Origin: Armatimonadota bacterium
GTDB taxonomy: Bacteria > Armatimonadota > UBA5829
Direction: 5' to 3'
Length of the DNA stretch: 34,267 nt
Assembly (NCBI GenBank): GCA_026392045.1
Contig: JAPLCU010000027.1
Location: forward strand, 1 to 34,267
Shown: one piece after another, positions 23,426 to 31,376 of the stretch
How positions within the stretch are numbered: the stretch's first letter is position 1
How the letters are laid out: each line of letters starts with the position of its first letter
Program-made: the position numbers and the translations under genes
The notes under the pieces: model-generated
The model's input: the letters and a program-made list of their open reading frames with translations, nothing else
The model's database searches: none
Told to the model about the DNA's origin: nothing

Positions 23426-24712
23426 ATGCAATTTGTAGATCAGGTAGAGATAGAAATAAAAGCAGGCGATGGCGGCAATGGTATTGTTGCTTACCGGCAG
23501 GAGAAATTCATGCCGCGTGGAGGGCCATCTGGTGGAAATGGCGGCAAGGGCGGCAGCGTCACAATCGTTGCCAACGCCAAAATCAACACCCTTGTGGACC
23601 TTCGATATAAGAAACACTATAAGGCCGAGCGCGGCGGCGATGGAGGCAGAAATGACATGCACGGTAAAAATGGTGAAAGCCTCGTTCTGAGAGTGCCTGT
23701 TGGAACGCTTGTTTTTCGGGCGGATACCGGCCAGTTATTGGCAGACCTAACACATGATGGCCAGGAATGCGTGGCATCCAAAGGCGGCGTGGGAGGTCGG
23801 GGCAACGCATCTTTCTCGACAGCAATACTGCAGACTCCAAAGTTCGCGGAAAAAGGCGAGCCGACCGATATCATCCCCATCAGGCTTGAGCTAAAGCTGC
23901 TGGCAGATGTTGGATTGGTTGGCTTTCCGAGCGTTGGCAAATCCACATTGATTTCCAAGATCAGCGCAGCCAAGCCAAAGATAGCGGATTACCCTTTCAC
24001 CACGCTTGTTCCCAACCTTGGCGTAGTGCAAATCGCCGACACCAGCTTTGTGGTAGCGGACATGCCCGGGCTCATCGAGGGCGCCCACGAAGGCGCAGGG
24101 CTTGGTCATCAATTTTTGAGGCATATAGAAAGAACCCGCTTACTCGTTCACCTGATCGATGTGTCGGGTTTCAGCGGCCGCGATCCTATGAATGATTTCG
24201 ACGCCATCAACGTCGAACTCAAAGCGCACAGCGAAAGACTGGCGGCGCTGTATCAGATAGTGGCTCTTAACAAAGTCGATTCACCGGAATCGGTTGATAT
24301 TATCGAGCTTCTTAGACCTGAGCTTGAGGCCAAGGGCCTCGAGATATTCGAAATATCATCACTCACCGGTCAGGGCGTTCAGCCGCTGCTTTATCGTATA
24401 GCGCAACGGCTTGAGGAGCTTCCGAGGCAAGACCTGGAGCCAGTGGACGAAGTCGTAAGATTTACGGTCGAAGCCGAAACCAATACGTGGGACGTTATCA
24501 AGCGTGACGGCGAGTTTATAGTCGAGGGGAAACCCATCGAAACACTCGTGAAACGAACAGATATCAACAACGAATATGGCCTGCGGCGATTGCATACGCA
24601 ATTGGACAAAAAAGGCGTTATCAGGCGTCTGCGCGATATGGGCGCACAGCACGGCGATACAGTCAAGATCGGCAACTATGAATTCGAGTTCCATGATGAA
24701 GCTTATGAATAA
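23426..24712 (+). CDS. obgE: GTPase ObgE/CgtA
   Basis: A ribosome-associated GTPase for 50S assembly and stress control. It has 428 residues in three parts. The N-terminal glycine-rich Obg fold has GDGGNGIVAYRQEKFMPRGG and GRGNASFSTAILQTPKFAEKG. The G domain (about 160-330) has G1 GFPSVGKST, switch YPFTTLVPNLGVV, G3 DMPGLIEGAHEGAGLG and G4 NKVD. The C-terminal OCT domain (340-428) has VEAETNTWDVIKRDGEF and ends GNYEFEFHDEAYE. OCT is not universal, so its presence is worth noting. It leads a core cluster; proB starts inside its last codons. Confidence 0.96.
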   Translation: MQFVDQVEIEIKAGDGGNGIVAYRQEKFMPRGGPSGGNGGKGGSVTIVANAKINTLVDLRYKKHYKAERGGDGGRNDMHGKNGESLVLRVPVGTLVFRADTGQLLADLTHDGQECVASKGGVGGRGNASFSTAILQTPKFAEKGEPTDIIPIRLELKLLADVGLVGFPSVGKSTLISKISAAKPKIADYPFTTLVPNLGVVQIADTSFVVADMPGLIEGAHEGAGLGHQFLRHIERTRLLVHLIDVSGFSGRDPMNDFDAINVELKAHSERLAALYQIVALNKVDSPESVDIIELLRPELEAKGLEIFEISSLTGQGVQPLLYRIAQRLEELPRQDLEPVDEVVRFTVEAETNTWDVIKRDGEFIVEGKPIETLVKRTDINNEYGLRRLHTQLDKKGVIRRLRDMGAQHGDTVKIGNYEFEFHDEAYE

Positions 24713-25817
24713 TATCTCGAAGCGAGTTGTTGTCAAAATCGGCACGAGCAGCCTTGTGCAAGAAAATGGATCGCTGGATCGCGAGAAAATGGCCGGTATA
24801 ATCGGCCAGCTTGCGCAAATCAAGCAAAGCGGCAGCGATGTCATTCTTGTTTCATCGGGCGCGATTCGGGCTGGAATGGAAAGGCTTGACCTCAGCGAGA
24901 GGCCCAAGAACATGCCGGACCAGCAGGCCACCGCCGCCGTGGGTCAGAGCGTGCTCATGCAGACCTACACTGAGCTTTTGTCCCAGCACGCCATAATACC
25001 CGGCCAGATACTCCTGACACGCGACGATTTCGACCACCGCATACGCTATTTGAATGCGCGCAACACGCTTCTGAGGCTGCTGGCGTTTGGCTGCCTGCCT
25101 ATTGTGAACGAAAACGACACGGTGGCAACAGAAGAGATCAAGTTCGGCGAAAACGACACCCTCGCGGCATTGGTAGCTGCATGCGCGGATGCCGATCTGA
25201 TGATGAATCTCTCGGACGTGGATGGTCTCTATGACGGCGACCCGCGCATTGACCCGACCTGCAAACTCATTGAGGAAGTGCCGGCAATAACCCCGGAAAT
25301 TGAGCGGCTGGCAGGAGGAACACACGGACTCAGCGGCAGCGGCGGAATGCATACCAAAATCGAGGCCGCAAAGATAGCAACAAACTCGGGCGTACGAATG
25401 GTGATCGCAAATGCTGCCAGACCCAACGTGATTTCGGATGTGGTCGCCGGCGAAAACATCGGGACTAGCTTCCTGGCGAGCGATATTGGCCTGAGCCACC
25501 GAAAACGATGGATTGCATTCGGTAGTCGAGCGAAAGGCTCTGTTGTAATCAATGATGGCGCGGTGCAGATGCTCATCAAACACGGCAAAAGCCTGCTGCC
25601 CGCCGGTGTGATCGACATAGATGGTCCGTTCAAAATCGGCGACCTGGTGGCGATAGTTGACGCAAGCCGCCGCGAAATCGCAAGGGGCCTCACCAATTAT
25701 TCTTCTATCGAAATTGCGCTGATCAAAGGAAAGCACACAAGCGAAATAGAAATATTACTCGGCTACAAGGACTACGACGAAATTATTCATCGGGACAATA
25801 TGGCGCTGGGGATGTAA
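24705..25817 (+). CDS. proB: Glutamate 5-kinase
   Basis: First step of proline synthesis: ATP-dependent phosphorylation of glutamate. From the ATG at 24705 (MNNISKRVVVKIGTSSLVQ) it has 370 residues, as in E. coli. An in-frame ATG at 24693 is possible. Its start overlaps the obgE stop by eight bases, so translation is coupled. The amino-acid-kinase domain shows VILVSSGAIRAGMERL, ..FGENDTLAALVAACADADL.., LSDVDGLYDGDP and GSGGMHTKIEAAKIA. The C-terminal PUA domain (about 275-370) has RWIAFGSRAKGSVVINDGAV and reads on to the stop. Normally followed by proA; here a GxxExxY gene lies between. Confidence 0.95.
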   Translation: MNNISKRVVVKIGTSSLVQENGSLDREKMAGIIGQLAQIKQSGSDVILVSSGAIRAGMERLDLSERPKNMPDQQATAAVGQSVLMQTYTELLSQHAIIPGQILLTRDDFDHRIRYLNARNTLLRLLAFGCLPIVNENDTVATEEIKFGENDTLAALVAACADADLMMNLSDVDGLYDGDPRIDPTCKLIEEVPAITPEIERLAGGTHGLSGSGGMHTKIEAAKIATNSGVRMVIANAARPNVISDVVAGENIGTSFLASDIGLSHRKRWIAFGSRAKGSVVINDGAVQMLIKHGKSLLPAGVIDIDGPFKIGDLVAIVDASRREIARGLTNYSSIEIALIKGKHTSEIEILLGYKDYDEIIHRDNMALGM

Positions 25818-25832
25818 GGTTGATCGGGTCGA

Positions 25833-25870
25833 TTAATCGCGAAATATCGAAAAACTGCGAAAATGCGAAA
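25833..25870 (+). repeat. Left 38-bp inverted repeat flanking the GxxExxY gene
   Basis: TTAATCGCGAAA at one end and GCGAAAATGCGAAA at the other match the reverse complement of 26288-26325 at 32 of 38 positions; all differences are in two triplets (positions 13-15 and 22-24). It starts 16 bases after the proB stop. Confidence 0.85.
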
Positions 25871-25883
25871 CGGGAAAAGATGT

Positions 25884-26270
25884 ATGGGTTTTACATTTGA
25901 TGAGTTGTCCAGCAAGGTGATAGGCGCTGCAATAGAGGTGCATCGCCAACTTGGTCCCGGTTTTCTGGAGTCAGCCTATGAACAGGCGTTGCGAGTTGAG
26001 CTTTCTAAGCGCAATCTTCAGTTTGAATCGCAGAAATCGGTAAGGCTTTGCTATGCTGGACACGTTATAGGCAATCATATAATGGATATCGTCGTCGAAA
26101 ACTGCTTGGTATTGGAACTAAAAGCCATAAGCAGTCTCGAAGACATCCATTTCGCCCAACTCCGGTCCTATCTGCGCGCATCGGGAATCAAAGTAGGCTT
26201 GTTGATCAATTTCAACACAACGACACTCACAGTAAAACGTGTAGTCTACAACTATGAACCTGCGCCATAG
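25884..26270 (+). CDS. GxxExxY protein (PD-(D/E)XK-like)
   Basis: A small protein of unknown function. The start at 25884 gives 128 residues (GFTFDELSSKVIGAAIEVHR..), as usual for the family; an upstream ATG at 25863 lies inside the inverted repeat. The naming motif is GFLESAYE (G-x-x-E-x-x-Y). The later stretch VRLCYAGHVIGNHIMDIVVE followed by LVLELKAI gives the D-(x)n-E-x-K pattern of nuclease-like folds, then LRASGIKVGLLINFNT. Family members occur sporadically in many bacteria. Here the gene sits between proB and proA within matching 38-bp inverted repeats, so it looks like a mobile cassette or the cargo of a short element. No transposase is present. Confidence 0.85.
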   Translation: MGFTFDELSSKVIGAAIEVHRQLGPGFLESAYEQALRVELSKRNLQFESQKSVRLCYAGHVIGNHIMDIVVENCLVLELKAISSLEDIHFAQLRSYLRASGIKVGLLINFNTTTLTVKRVVYNYEPAP

Positions 26271-26287
26271 AATATTTTCAATACCGA

Positions 26288-26325
26288 TTTCGCATTTTCG
26301 CTACTTTTCGCGCTTTCGCGATTAA
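26288..26325 (-). repeat. Right 38-bp inverted repeat flanking the GxxExxY gene
   Basis: Begins TTTCGCATTTTCGCTACTTT and ends GCGATTAA. It is the counterpart of 25833-25870. The proA start is 15 bases after it, and the repeat itself is followed by GAGAGATAAC, the proA ribosome site. Confidence 0.85.
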
Positions 26326-26339
26326 ATGAGAGATAACAA

Positions 26340-27584
26340 ATGACTAAAGTAGAACAAAAGTGCAGAAACGCAAAGGCAGCGTCTGTGATGCTGGCGACTT
26401 TAAGTTCGCTGGAAAAAGATGCTGCGCTTCTTGCAATGGCTGACTCATTTGAAGCTAATTGTGATATCATATTCGAGGCAAACAAACGCGACCTCGCCGC
26501 AGCCGATTGCGCGGGTATTAGCAGCGCCATGCGCAAGCGGCTGGAGCTGACGAGTGAGAATATCCAGCAGATGGCTGAGGGTGTGAGGCAAATCGCCGCA
26601 TTGCGCGACCCCATTGGCGAGACTATTGAAGGTTACATCCGTCCGAATGGCATGGAGGTTCGCAAGGTTCGCGTGCCGATTGGCGTAATAGGGATTATTT
26701 ATGAATCGCGCCCGAATGTGACCGCCGATGCTGCCGCGCTATGCCTTAAGGCGGGCAATGCAGTTGTTTTGCGAGGCGGCTCAGAAGCTATCAACTCGAA
26801 TCTGGCAATCGAGAAGCTAATCGATGAATCAATCACACGCGCTGGGATTCCGGCGGGCGCTGTGCAGATTATCGAAACTACGGACCGCGCCGCAGCCAAT
26901 GAGCTGATGAAAATGAAGCAGTATATAGACTGCCTCATCCCGCGCGGCGGCAAGGGTCTAATACAGACCGTGGTCGAAAACTCGACCATCCCGGTGATTG
27001 AGCACGGCGACGGCAATTGCCATGTATATGTAGACGGCGCAGCGGATTTGGCGATGGCCGAAAATATCGTTTTTAACGCCAAAGTGCAGAACCCTAGCGT
27101 GTGCAACGCCATGGAAACGCTGCTCGTCAGCGAACAAGTTGCGTCGATATTTCTCCCGAGAGTATATGGAAAGCTGGCAGGCGCAGGAGTCGAGATAAGA
27201 GGCTGCGAGAAAACTCAGGCTATCATATCCGTGAAGCCTGCTTGCGAAGAAGACTGGGAAACCGAATTTCTGGATTTGATACTTGCAGTGAAAGTGGTTT
27301 CTGGCATTGATGAAGCAATTGAGCACATTCGCAAGTATGGCAGCGGGCACTCGGAGGCGATTGTTACCGAGAACCTTTCAGCAGCTAAGCGTTTTACAAA
27401 TGAGATTGACGCCGCTGCGGTGTTTGTAAATGTCTCGACCAGATTCACCGATGGCTATGAGTTCGGCAAGGGCGCGGAAATGGGCATAAGCACGCAGAAG
27501 CTGCACGCCCGCGGCCCGATGGGTATCGAGGAAATCACGACCTATAAATATGTGGTGACCGGCAGCGGGCAGGTCAGGCAATAG
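26340..27584 (+). CDS. proA: Gamma-glutamyl phosphate reductase
   Basis: Second step of proline synthesis: NADPH-dependent reduction of γ-glutamyl phosphate to glutamate-5-semialdehyde. The 414-residue length is normal for ProA. Aldehyde-dehydrogenase superfamily motifs: VPIGVIGIIYESRPNVTADA, KAGNAVVLRGGSEAINSN, ..DCLIPRGGKGLI.., the catalytic cysteine in NPSVCNAMETLLV, and the C-terminal EFGKGAEMGISTQKLHARGP. The ATG has GAGAGA nine bases upstream. Its spacer from proB is occupied by the GxxExxY cassette, so the pro operon is interrupted but both genes are intact and in the same direction. Confidence 0.96.
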   Translation: MTKVEQKCRNAKAASVMLATLSSLEKDAALLAMADSFEANCDIIFEANKRDLAAADCAGISSAMRKRLELTSENIQQMAEGVRQIAALRDPIGETIEGYIRPNGMEVRKVRVPIGVIGIIYESRPNVTADAAALCLKAGNAVVLRGGSEAINSNLAIEKLIDESITRAGIPAGAVQIIETTDRAAANELMKMKQYIDCLIPRGGKGLIQTVVENSTIPVIEHGDGNCHVYVDGAADLAMAENIVFNAKVQNPSVCNAMETLLVSEQVASIFLPRVYGKLAGAGVEIRGCEKTQAIISVKPACEEDWETEFLDLILAVKVVSGIDEAIEHIRKYGSGHSEAIVTENLSAAKRFTNEIDAAAVFVNVSTRFTDGYEFGKGAEMGISTQKLHARGPMGIEEITTYKYVVTGSGQVRQ

Positions 27585-27591
27585 ACGATTC

Positions 27592-27681
27592 CCGCACCCT
27601 TCGTCCTTCGAGAACCTCAGGATGGCTCAGGATGCTCAGGATGGCTCAGGATGCTGGTTTGTATGATCATTCTCACAAAGA
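27592..27681 (+). repeat. Dispersed CTTCGTCCTTCGAGA element, copy 2, with internal duplication
   Basis: Same element as 22644-22714, between the proA stop and nadD. CTCAGGATGGCTCAGGATG occurs twice in tandem here and once there. It ends at CATTCTCACAAAGA, just before the nadD ribosome site. Confidence 0.8.
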
Positions 27682-27694
27682 AGGATTATAGAAT

Positions 27695-28294
27695 TTGAAT
27701 CGAATAGGAATAATGGGCGGCACATTCGACCCTATACATTATGGGCACCTGATCCTTGCCGAACAGGCCAGGGAATGCTACAATCTCGACAAGGCGCTCT
27801 TCGTGACAGCCGCCGACCCACCGCATAAAAACGGCCTGGAGATCACGCCTGTCCACCACAGGCATCAAATGGCCTGTATTGCGGTAAATAATAATGAGCG
27901 CTTCGAATGCTCAAGAATCGAGATAGATCGCCCGGGTCCATCTTATACAATCGACACTTTAAGGCAGATTGTTGGAACTTATGGCGATGATATTTGCGTC
28001 TATCTATTGGTAGGCGCAGACGAAGCGGCGGCGCTGATGAGCTGGCGCGAGCCTTATGAAATACAGAAACTGGCGACCATTGTGGTCGCTAACCGTCCGG
28101 GGCAGAGTGTGGAGAGCGTTCTCCAGGAGCTGCCGGAGGATTTTGCTCGGCATATAGCTCCGCTTCAGATGCCGGGGGTGGATATTTCATCTACCGACCT
28201 CCGCGAGCGCGATCGCTGCGGCAGGTCGATCAAATATCTGGTTCCTGATGCGGTTGAGAACTATATATTAAAAGAGGGGTTATACAGGGGGTAA
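27695..28294 (+). CDS. nadD: Nicotinate-nucleotide adenylyltransferase
   Basis: Makes deamido-NAD+ from nicotinate mononucleotide and ATP. The 199-residue protein starts at a TTG (AAGGA ten bases upstream), giving MNRIGIMGGTFDPIHYGHL; the next ATG would cut off the first strand of the fold, so TTG is preferred. The nucleotide-binding motif is GGTFDPIHYGH and the second is SSTDLRER (SxTxxR type), near the C-terminus. ..VYLLVGADEAAALMSWREP.. is typical. The LCP gene begins two bases after its stop. The order nadD-LCP-rsfS is a common core arrangement. Confidence 0.95.
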   Translation: MNRIGIMGGTFDPIHYGHLILAEQARECYNLDKALFVTAADPPHKNGLEITPVHHRHQMACIAVNNNERFECSRIEIDRPGPSYTIDTLRQIVGTYGDDICVYLLVGADEAAALMSWREPYEIQKLATIVVANRPGQSVESVLQELPEDFARHIAPLQMPGVDISSTDLRERDRCGRSIKYLVPDAVENYILKEGLYRG

Positions 28295-28296
28295 GG

Positions 28297-29535
28297 ATGC
28301 GAGGCACATCCTGGTGGTTGATCTTAATTACGGTAATAGTTGGCGCGTCGGTGGGTGTTTACGGCGGGTCGAAATTGGCATTCGTCCAGAAATCCGGCGT
28401 GTCCATTGGTGAATATATCGGCCCTCCATTTGGCGGCGAACGGTATGTGCGCATTCTCATGATTGGAGAGGATAACATTGGGCGCGGCCTCTCAGACACA
28501 TTGGTCGTGATGGCGATAGATACGCAAACCAGGGAAGTGCGTGCGATATCCATCCCTCGTGACACGATGGTCGAGTTCGACGGTATAACACATAAAATCA
28601 ACTCCGCCAACGCGGAAGGTGGGCCGGAAAAGGCGAAGGAAGTTATTCAGGACCTCCTGGGAGTAAGCATAAATGGCTATATCGCAACAACCACCAAAGG
28701 CCTCAGAGGAATGGTGGAAATGGTTGGCGGCGTATATATAGTGGTCGAAAAGGACATGAAATACACTGACCACAAGCAAAAGCTCTATATCAATCTTAAA
28801 GGCAGCGCTGAAAAACAACTCTTAAACGGCGAGCAGGCTGAAGGTTATGTCAGGTTCAGGCATGATAGTGACGGCGACACCGGCTTTAGAGTCATAGATG
28901 GAAAGATAGTATCGGTAGGCCGTATCGTTCGCCAGCAGAAGTTTATGCGGGCTCTTGCCAATCGTATTCTAAGCAAAGGTTCGAAGGAAGAAAGACTGAG
29001 CATATTGCTGAAAGCTCGTGAAAAAGGATATATGGAGGACAATCTCGAGCTCAAAGACTGGAAAGGTCTGATGGAGATCCTCAAAGATTTCAAGCCTGAG
29101 ACAATGAACATGGCTGTGCTTCCTGGCGAAACCAAAACTATTAATGGCGCTAGTTACGTGATTCCAGACACCGAGAAGGTCAGTTTGATTGTTGCGCAAA
29201 ACCTGCTGTTTGAAACTGCTCCGGTATCTGATGCTGCTTCTGCTCCTATTGAAGAGTTGCCGACGATTGAGGTGCTCAATGGCTCCAGAATCAGAGGCGC
29301 TGCAAGGAAAGTTTCAGACAAGCTTAAAGAACTCGGTTTCGAAGTCGAACGCACCTCTAACGCGCCGAAACACACGTACGTCGATAGCTGCATAATCACC
29401 CGAGCGGGCAAGACAGCCATTATTGACAAAATCGCGCAATCAATCAATTGCGTCGATATACGCGAAGAACCGATGGAATCCGGCAAACCGGATGTCACGA
29501 TCATAGTAGGCAACAACTTCAGCGCAATGCTATAA
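28297..29535 (+). CDS. LytR-CpsA-Psr (LCP) family cell-wall protein
   Basis: LCP proteins transfer polyprenyl-linked glycopolymers to peptidoglycan. The 412-residue protein has an N-terminal membrane anchor (WWLILITVIVGASVGVYGG). The LCP domain (about 50-300) holds RILMIGEDN, SDTLVVMAIDT, AISIPRDTMVEF (Arg/Asp for the pyrophosphate), ITHKINSANAEGG and YVRFRHDSDGDTG. A C-terminal LytR_C-type domain (from about 320) has IEVLNGSRIRGAARKVSDKL. Between GDTG and R..RQQKF there are about 13 extra residues (FRVIDGKIVSVGR) compared with the usual GD.GR..RQQ. It is coupled to nadD. Confidence 0.9.
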   Translation: MRGTSWWLILITVIVGASVGVYGGSKLAFVQKSGVSIGEYIGPPFGGERYVRILMIGEDNIGRGLSDTLVVMAIDTQTREVRAISIPRDTMVEFDGITHKINSANAEGGPEKAKEVIQDLLGVSINGYIATTTKGLRGMVEMVGGVYIVVEKDMKYTDHKQKLYINLKGSAEKQLLNGEQAEGYVRFRHDSDGDTGFRVIDGKIVSVGRIVRQQKFMRALANRILSKGSKEERLSILLKAREKGYMEDNLELKDWKGLMEILKDFKPETMNMAVLPGETKTINGASYVIPDTEKVSLIVAQNLLFETAPVSDAASAPIEELPTIEVLNGSRIRGAARKVSDKLKELGFEVERTSNAPKHTYVDSCIITRAGKTAIIDKIAQSINCVDIREEPMESGKPDVTIIVGNNFSAML

Positions 29536-29540
29536 CATAA

Positions 29541-29614
29541 CGGGCTGGATTGCAAATCCGCCCGAACAAAGACTAGCATTAAGTGTCACCCTGATCCTGA
29601 ATCAAGTTCAGGAT
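29541..29614. repeat. GCCCGAACA repeat plus ATCCTGAA/TTCAGGAT hairpin
   Basis: 29541-29571 is a copy of the GCCCGAACAAAG hairpin family (GGATTGCAAATCC arms). 29594-29614 is ATCCTGAA / TCAAG / TTCAGGAT, framed by TGTCA and TGACA. The second resembles palindromes widely scattered in bacterial intergenic DNA and could act as a terminator for the LCP gene; there is no T-run. Confidence 0.6.
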
Positions 29615-29653
29615 GACAGATGGCGAGTCCATTCGTGAAATAAGGAGTTTAAT

Positions 29654-30025
29654 ATAGAAACACAAGAAAAACTGGACATAATCCAAAGAATACTGGATGA
29701 AAAGAAGGCGGTAGATGTCGAGGTTCTCGATGTCACCAGCCGCACTCTGCTTGCCGATTACTTCGTGATCTGCAGCGGGACTTCCAACATTCACATCAAA
29801 GCCATCTCGGACGGCCTGATAGTGGACGGCAAGTCCGTCGGTCTTCGCAAGGACCATGCCGAGGGCTACGCGCAGGGCAAGTGGGTGCTGGTAGACTACG
29901 GCGATATTGTGGTGCATGTATTCGCGGCCGAAGAACGTGAATTCTACGATATCGAATCACTCTGGAGGCAAACAGCAGCCAGGCTGGAGACCGCAGAACC
30001 AGCGGTCAAAGAAGCCAATACCTAA
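29654..30025 (+). CDS. rsfS: Ribosomal silencing factor RsfS, apparent AUA start
   Basis: RsfS binds L14 (uL14) and blocks subunit joining in starvation. The family's full N-terminus is coded from 29657: ETQEKLDIIQRILDEKKAVD, VEVLDVTSRTLLADYFVICS, GTSNIHIKAI and, later, KWVLVDYGDIVVHVFAAEER then FYDIESLW. All are hallmark motifs. The first in-frame ATG/GTG/TTG would lose the N-terminal helix. An AAGGAG (29642-29647) sits six bases before ATA at 29654, exactly where a start codon belongs. From ATA the protein has 123 residues, as expected. AUA initiation is rare; an assembly or sequencing error (ATG) is the alternative. Confidence 0.85.
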   Translation: METQEKLDIIQRILDEKKAVDVEVLDVTSRTLLADYFVICSGTSNIHIKAISDGLIVDGKSVGLRKDHAEGYAQGKWVLVDYGDIVVHVFAAEEREFYDIESLWRQTAARLETAEPAVKEANT

Positions 30026-30043
30026 GGCCTAAGACCTATTTCA

Positions 30044-30733
30044 ATGGAAAGACCAACCTCGACAAATCTGGATGATGTAAGAAAGCAGGCCGAGTTCGAC
30101 CGGCACATGAGTTTCGCGCGCGTAAACCGAATGCGAGGCGATTACGGCCAGGCGGCGGAATCCGTGAGATTGGCGCTGCAGGTCAAACCGGATGATGCTG
30201 AAGCTCTGGAGTTCGCCGCAGACATCCTCGCTGCCCGCGGCGAGCTTCAAAAGGCCTCGGAAATATACAAGAGCCTGTTCGAAGCAAACCCCGCTCGCAC
30301 CTCCGCCGAGCAAAAGTTCGCCAGACTGACCATTCAAATTGCAGAAGGCGCTCGCCAGCAAGGCCTTCTCAAAGAAATGGCCGAGAATCCTGCTAAATCT
30401 CAAGCGGCGCGAGGCGCACGCAGCCCTCTTTACGCTGCTCTATTATCATCAGCGCCCGGCTTTGGGCAAATATATTGCGGGCAGTTCGTGAAGGGCGTTG
30501 TCATCTGCATCACCGTTTTGGTTAGTTGGTTTTTCTTTCGTCTATTGGCGCCGGATGTCAGCTTTTATGCGCCTGATGCGCGACTTGGAATGTTCGCAAA
30601 GAACATGAGTCCAATGGCGCTAGTGTTCGCTCTGATTGCATTCTTTGTTCATTTATATGCAATTGTTGACGCCCCTGTCTATGCTTATAAACTCAAGGAA
30701 AACGAAACCAAAAACGGCTCTGAGCCGGAATAA
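30044..30733 (+). CDS. TPR protein with two C-terminal membrane helices
   Basis: A protein of 229 residues. Residues 14-100 hold two to three tetratricopeptide-like helix pairs (NRMRGDYGQAAESVRLALQV, KPDDAEALEFAADILAARGE, LQKASEIYKSLFEANP), a scaffold for protein binding. After a linker, SPLYAALLSSAPGFGQIYCG leads into transmembrane helices near 148-170 and 190-215. The SA.PG.GQ.Y.G.. motif also occurs in small DUF5683/TM2-like membrane domains. The ATG is 18 bases after the rsfS stop and has no obvious ribosome site, so coupling is possible. Function unknown. Confidence 0.7.
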   Translation: MERPTSTNLDDVRKQAEFDRHMSFARVNRMRGDYGQAAESVRLALQVKPDDAEALEFAADILAARGELQKASEIYKSLFEANPARTSAEQKFARLTIQIAEGARQQGLLKEMAENPAKSQAARGARSPLYAALLSSAPGFGQIYCGQFVKGVVICITVLVSWFFFRLLAPDVSFYAPDARLGMFAKNMSPMALVFALIAFFVHLYAIVDAPVYAYKLKENETKNGSEPE

Positions 30734-31276
30734 TGCACCCCGCCCAAATATTGAATTATGAATTATGAGTTATGAAGAAGGGACGGGCTGGATTGCAAAT
30801 CCGCCAGAACAGAGCAAATCCGCCAGAACAGAGATTTACCCCACAAAACAAACTCATCGCTGAGCTCAAATTGAGCGTGAGTTCGTTCCAACAAAAGTGG
30901 AAAGCTGAAAGCCCAGAAGGGATTCGGGCTGGCTCCGCCCCCTATTATTTGTCCAGAAAATTTGTCTCTCATGTACTAGACGGCGAGAATGCCCTTTTTT
31001 GGCCTAATTTTCGGTATATTTTGATTAAATCTTGTTCACAAGTTGTGCGCAGGGATGATTTTGAGCTCCTGAACCGCTAAGACGCTGAAGGGAATGAAGG
31101 GGATGAAACTAGGATTGGGGGGTTTATCTGTCAGGCGTCAGGCAGGTTAGTTTCGGGATTTCCGGGTTGGGTTAAGCACTTGGCCAGTGGTTTTATAGGT
31201 TTTGGGGCAAGAGCGCGAATGGCGCGTGCCAATATTCAATGCACATGCAATTTGCGGCATTGATACGTTACAAGTA
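30734..31276. other. Long intergenic region, repeats only
   Basis: This 543-base stretch holds a GAATTATGAATTATGAGTTA low-complexity run (about 30755-30774), two tail copies of the GCCCGAACA family (30784-30833, here with CCGCCAGAACAGAG) and no protein I can support. A 102-codon open frame (30772-31080) starts inside the repeats and has no family resemblance. The base composition shifts towards T/G from about 31080 on, ahead of the promoter at 31277. Confidence 0.6.
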
Positions 31277-31305
31277 TTGACATTTGTGTTTGCAAACAGT
31301 ACAAT
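31277..31305 (+). promoter_or_regulatory. Consensus promoter with a 12-bp palindromic operator
   Basis: TTGACA (31277-31282), spacer of exactly 17, TACAAT (31300-31305). Within the spacer TGTTTGCAAACA (31287-31298) is a perfect palindrome, ideally placed for a repressor dimer. The strongest promoter of the window, serving the small protein/OLD pair. Confidence 0.75.
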
Positions 31306-31376
31306 ATTTTGGTAAAGTTGCTAACGAACAAGACAGCCCACCGATGGAAGGATGGATGCAAAAAGGAGCCACCGAC

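Noticed and set aside
30772-31080. 102-codon open frame in the long intergenic region
   Set aside because: It begins inside two hairpin repeats, has no ribosome site and shows no protein-like pattern.
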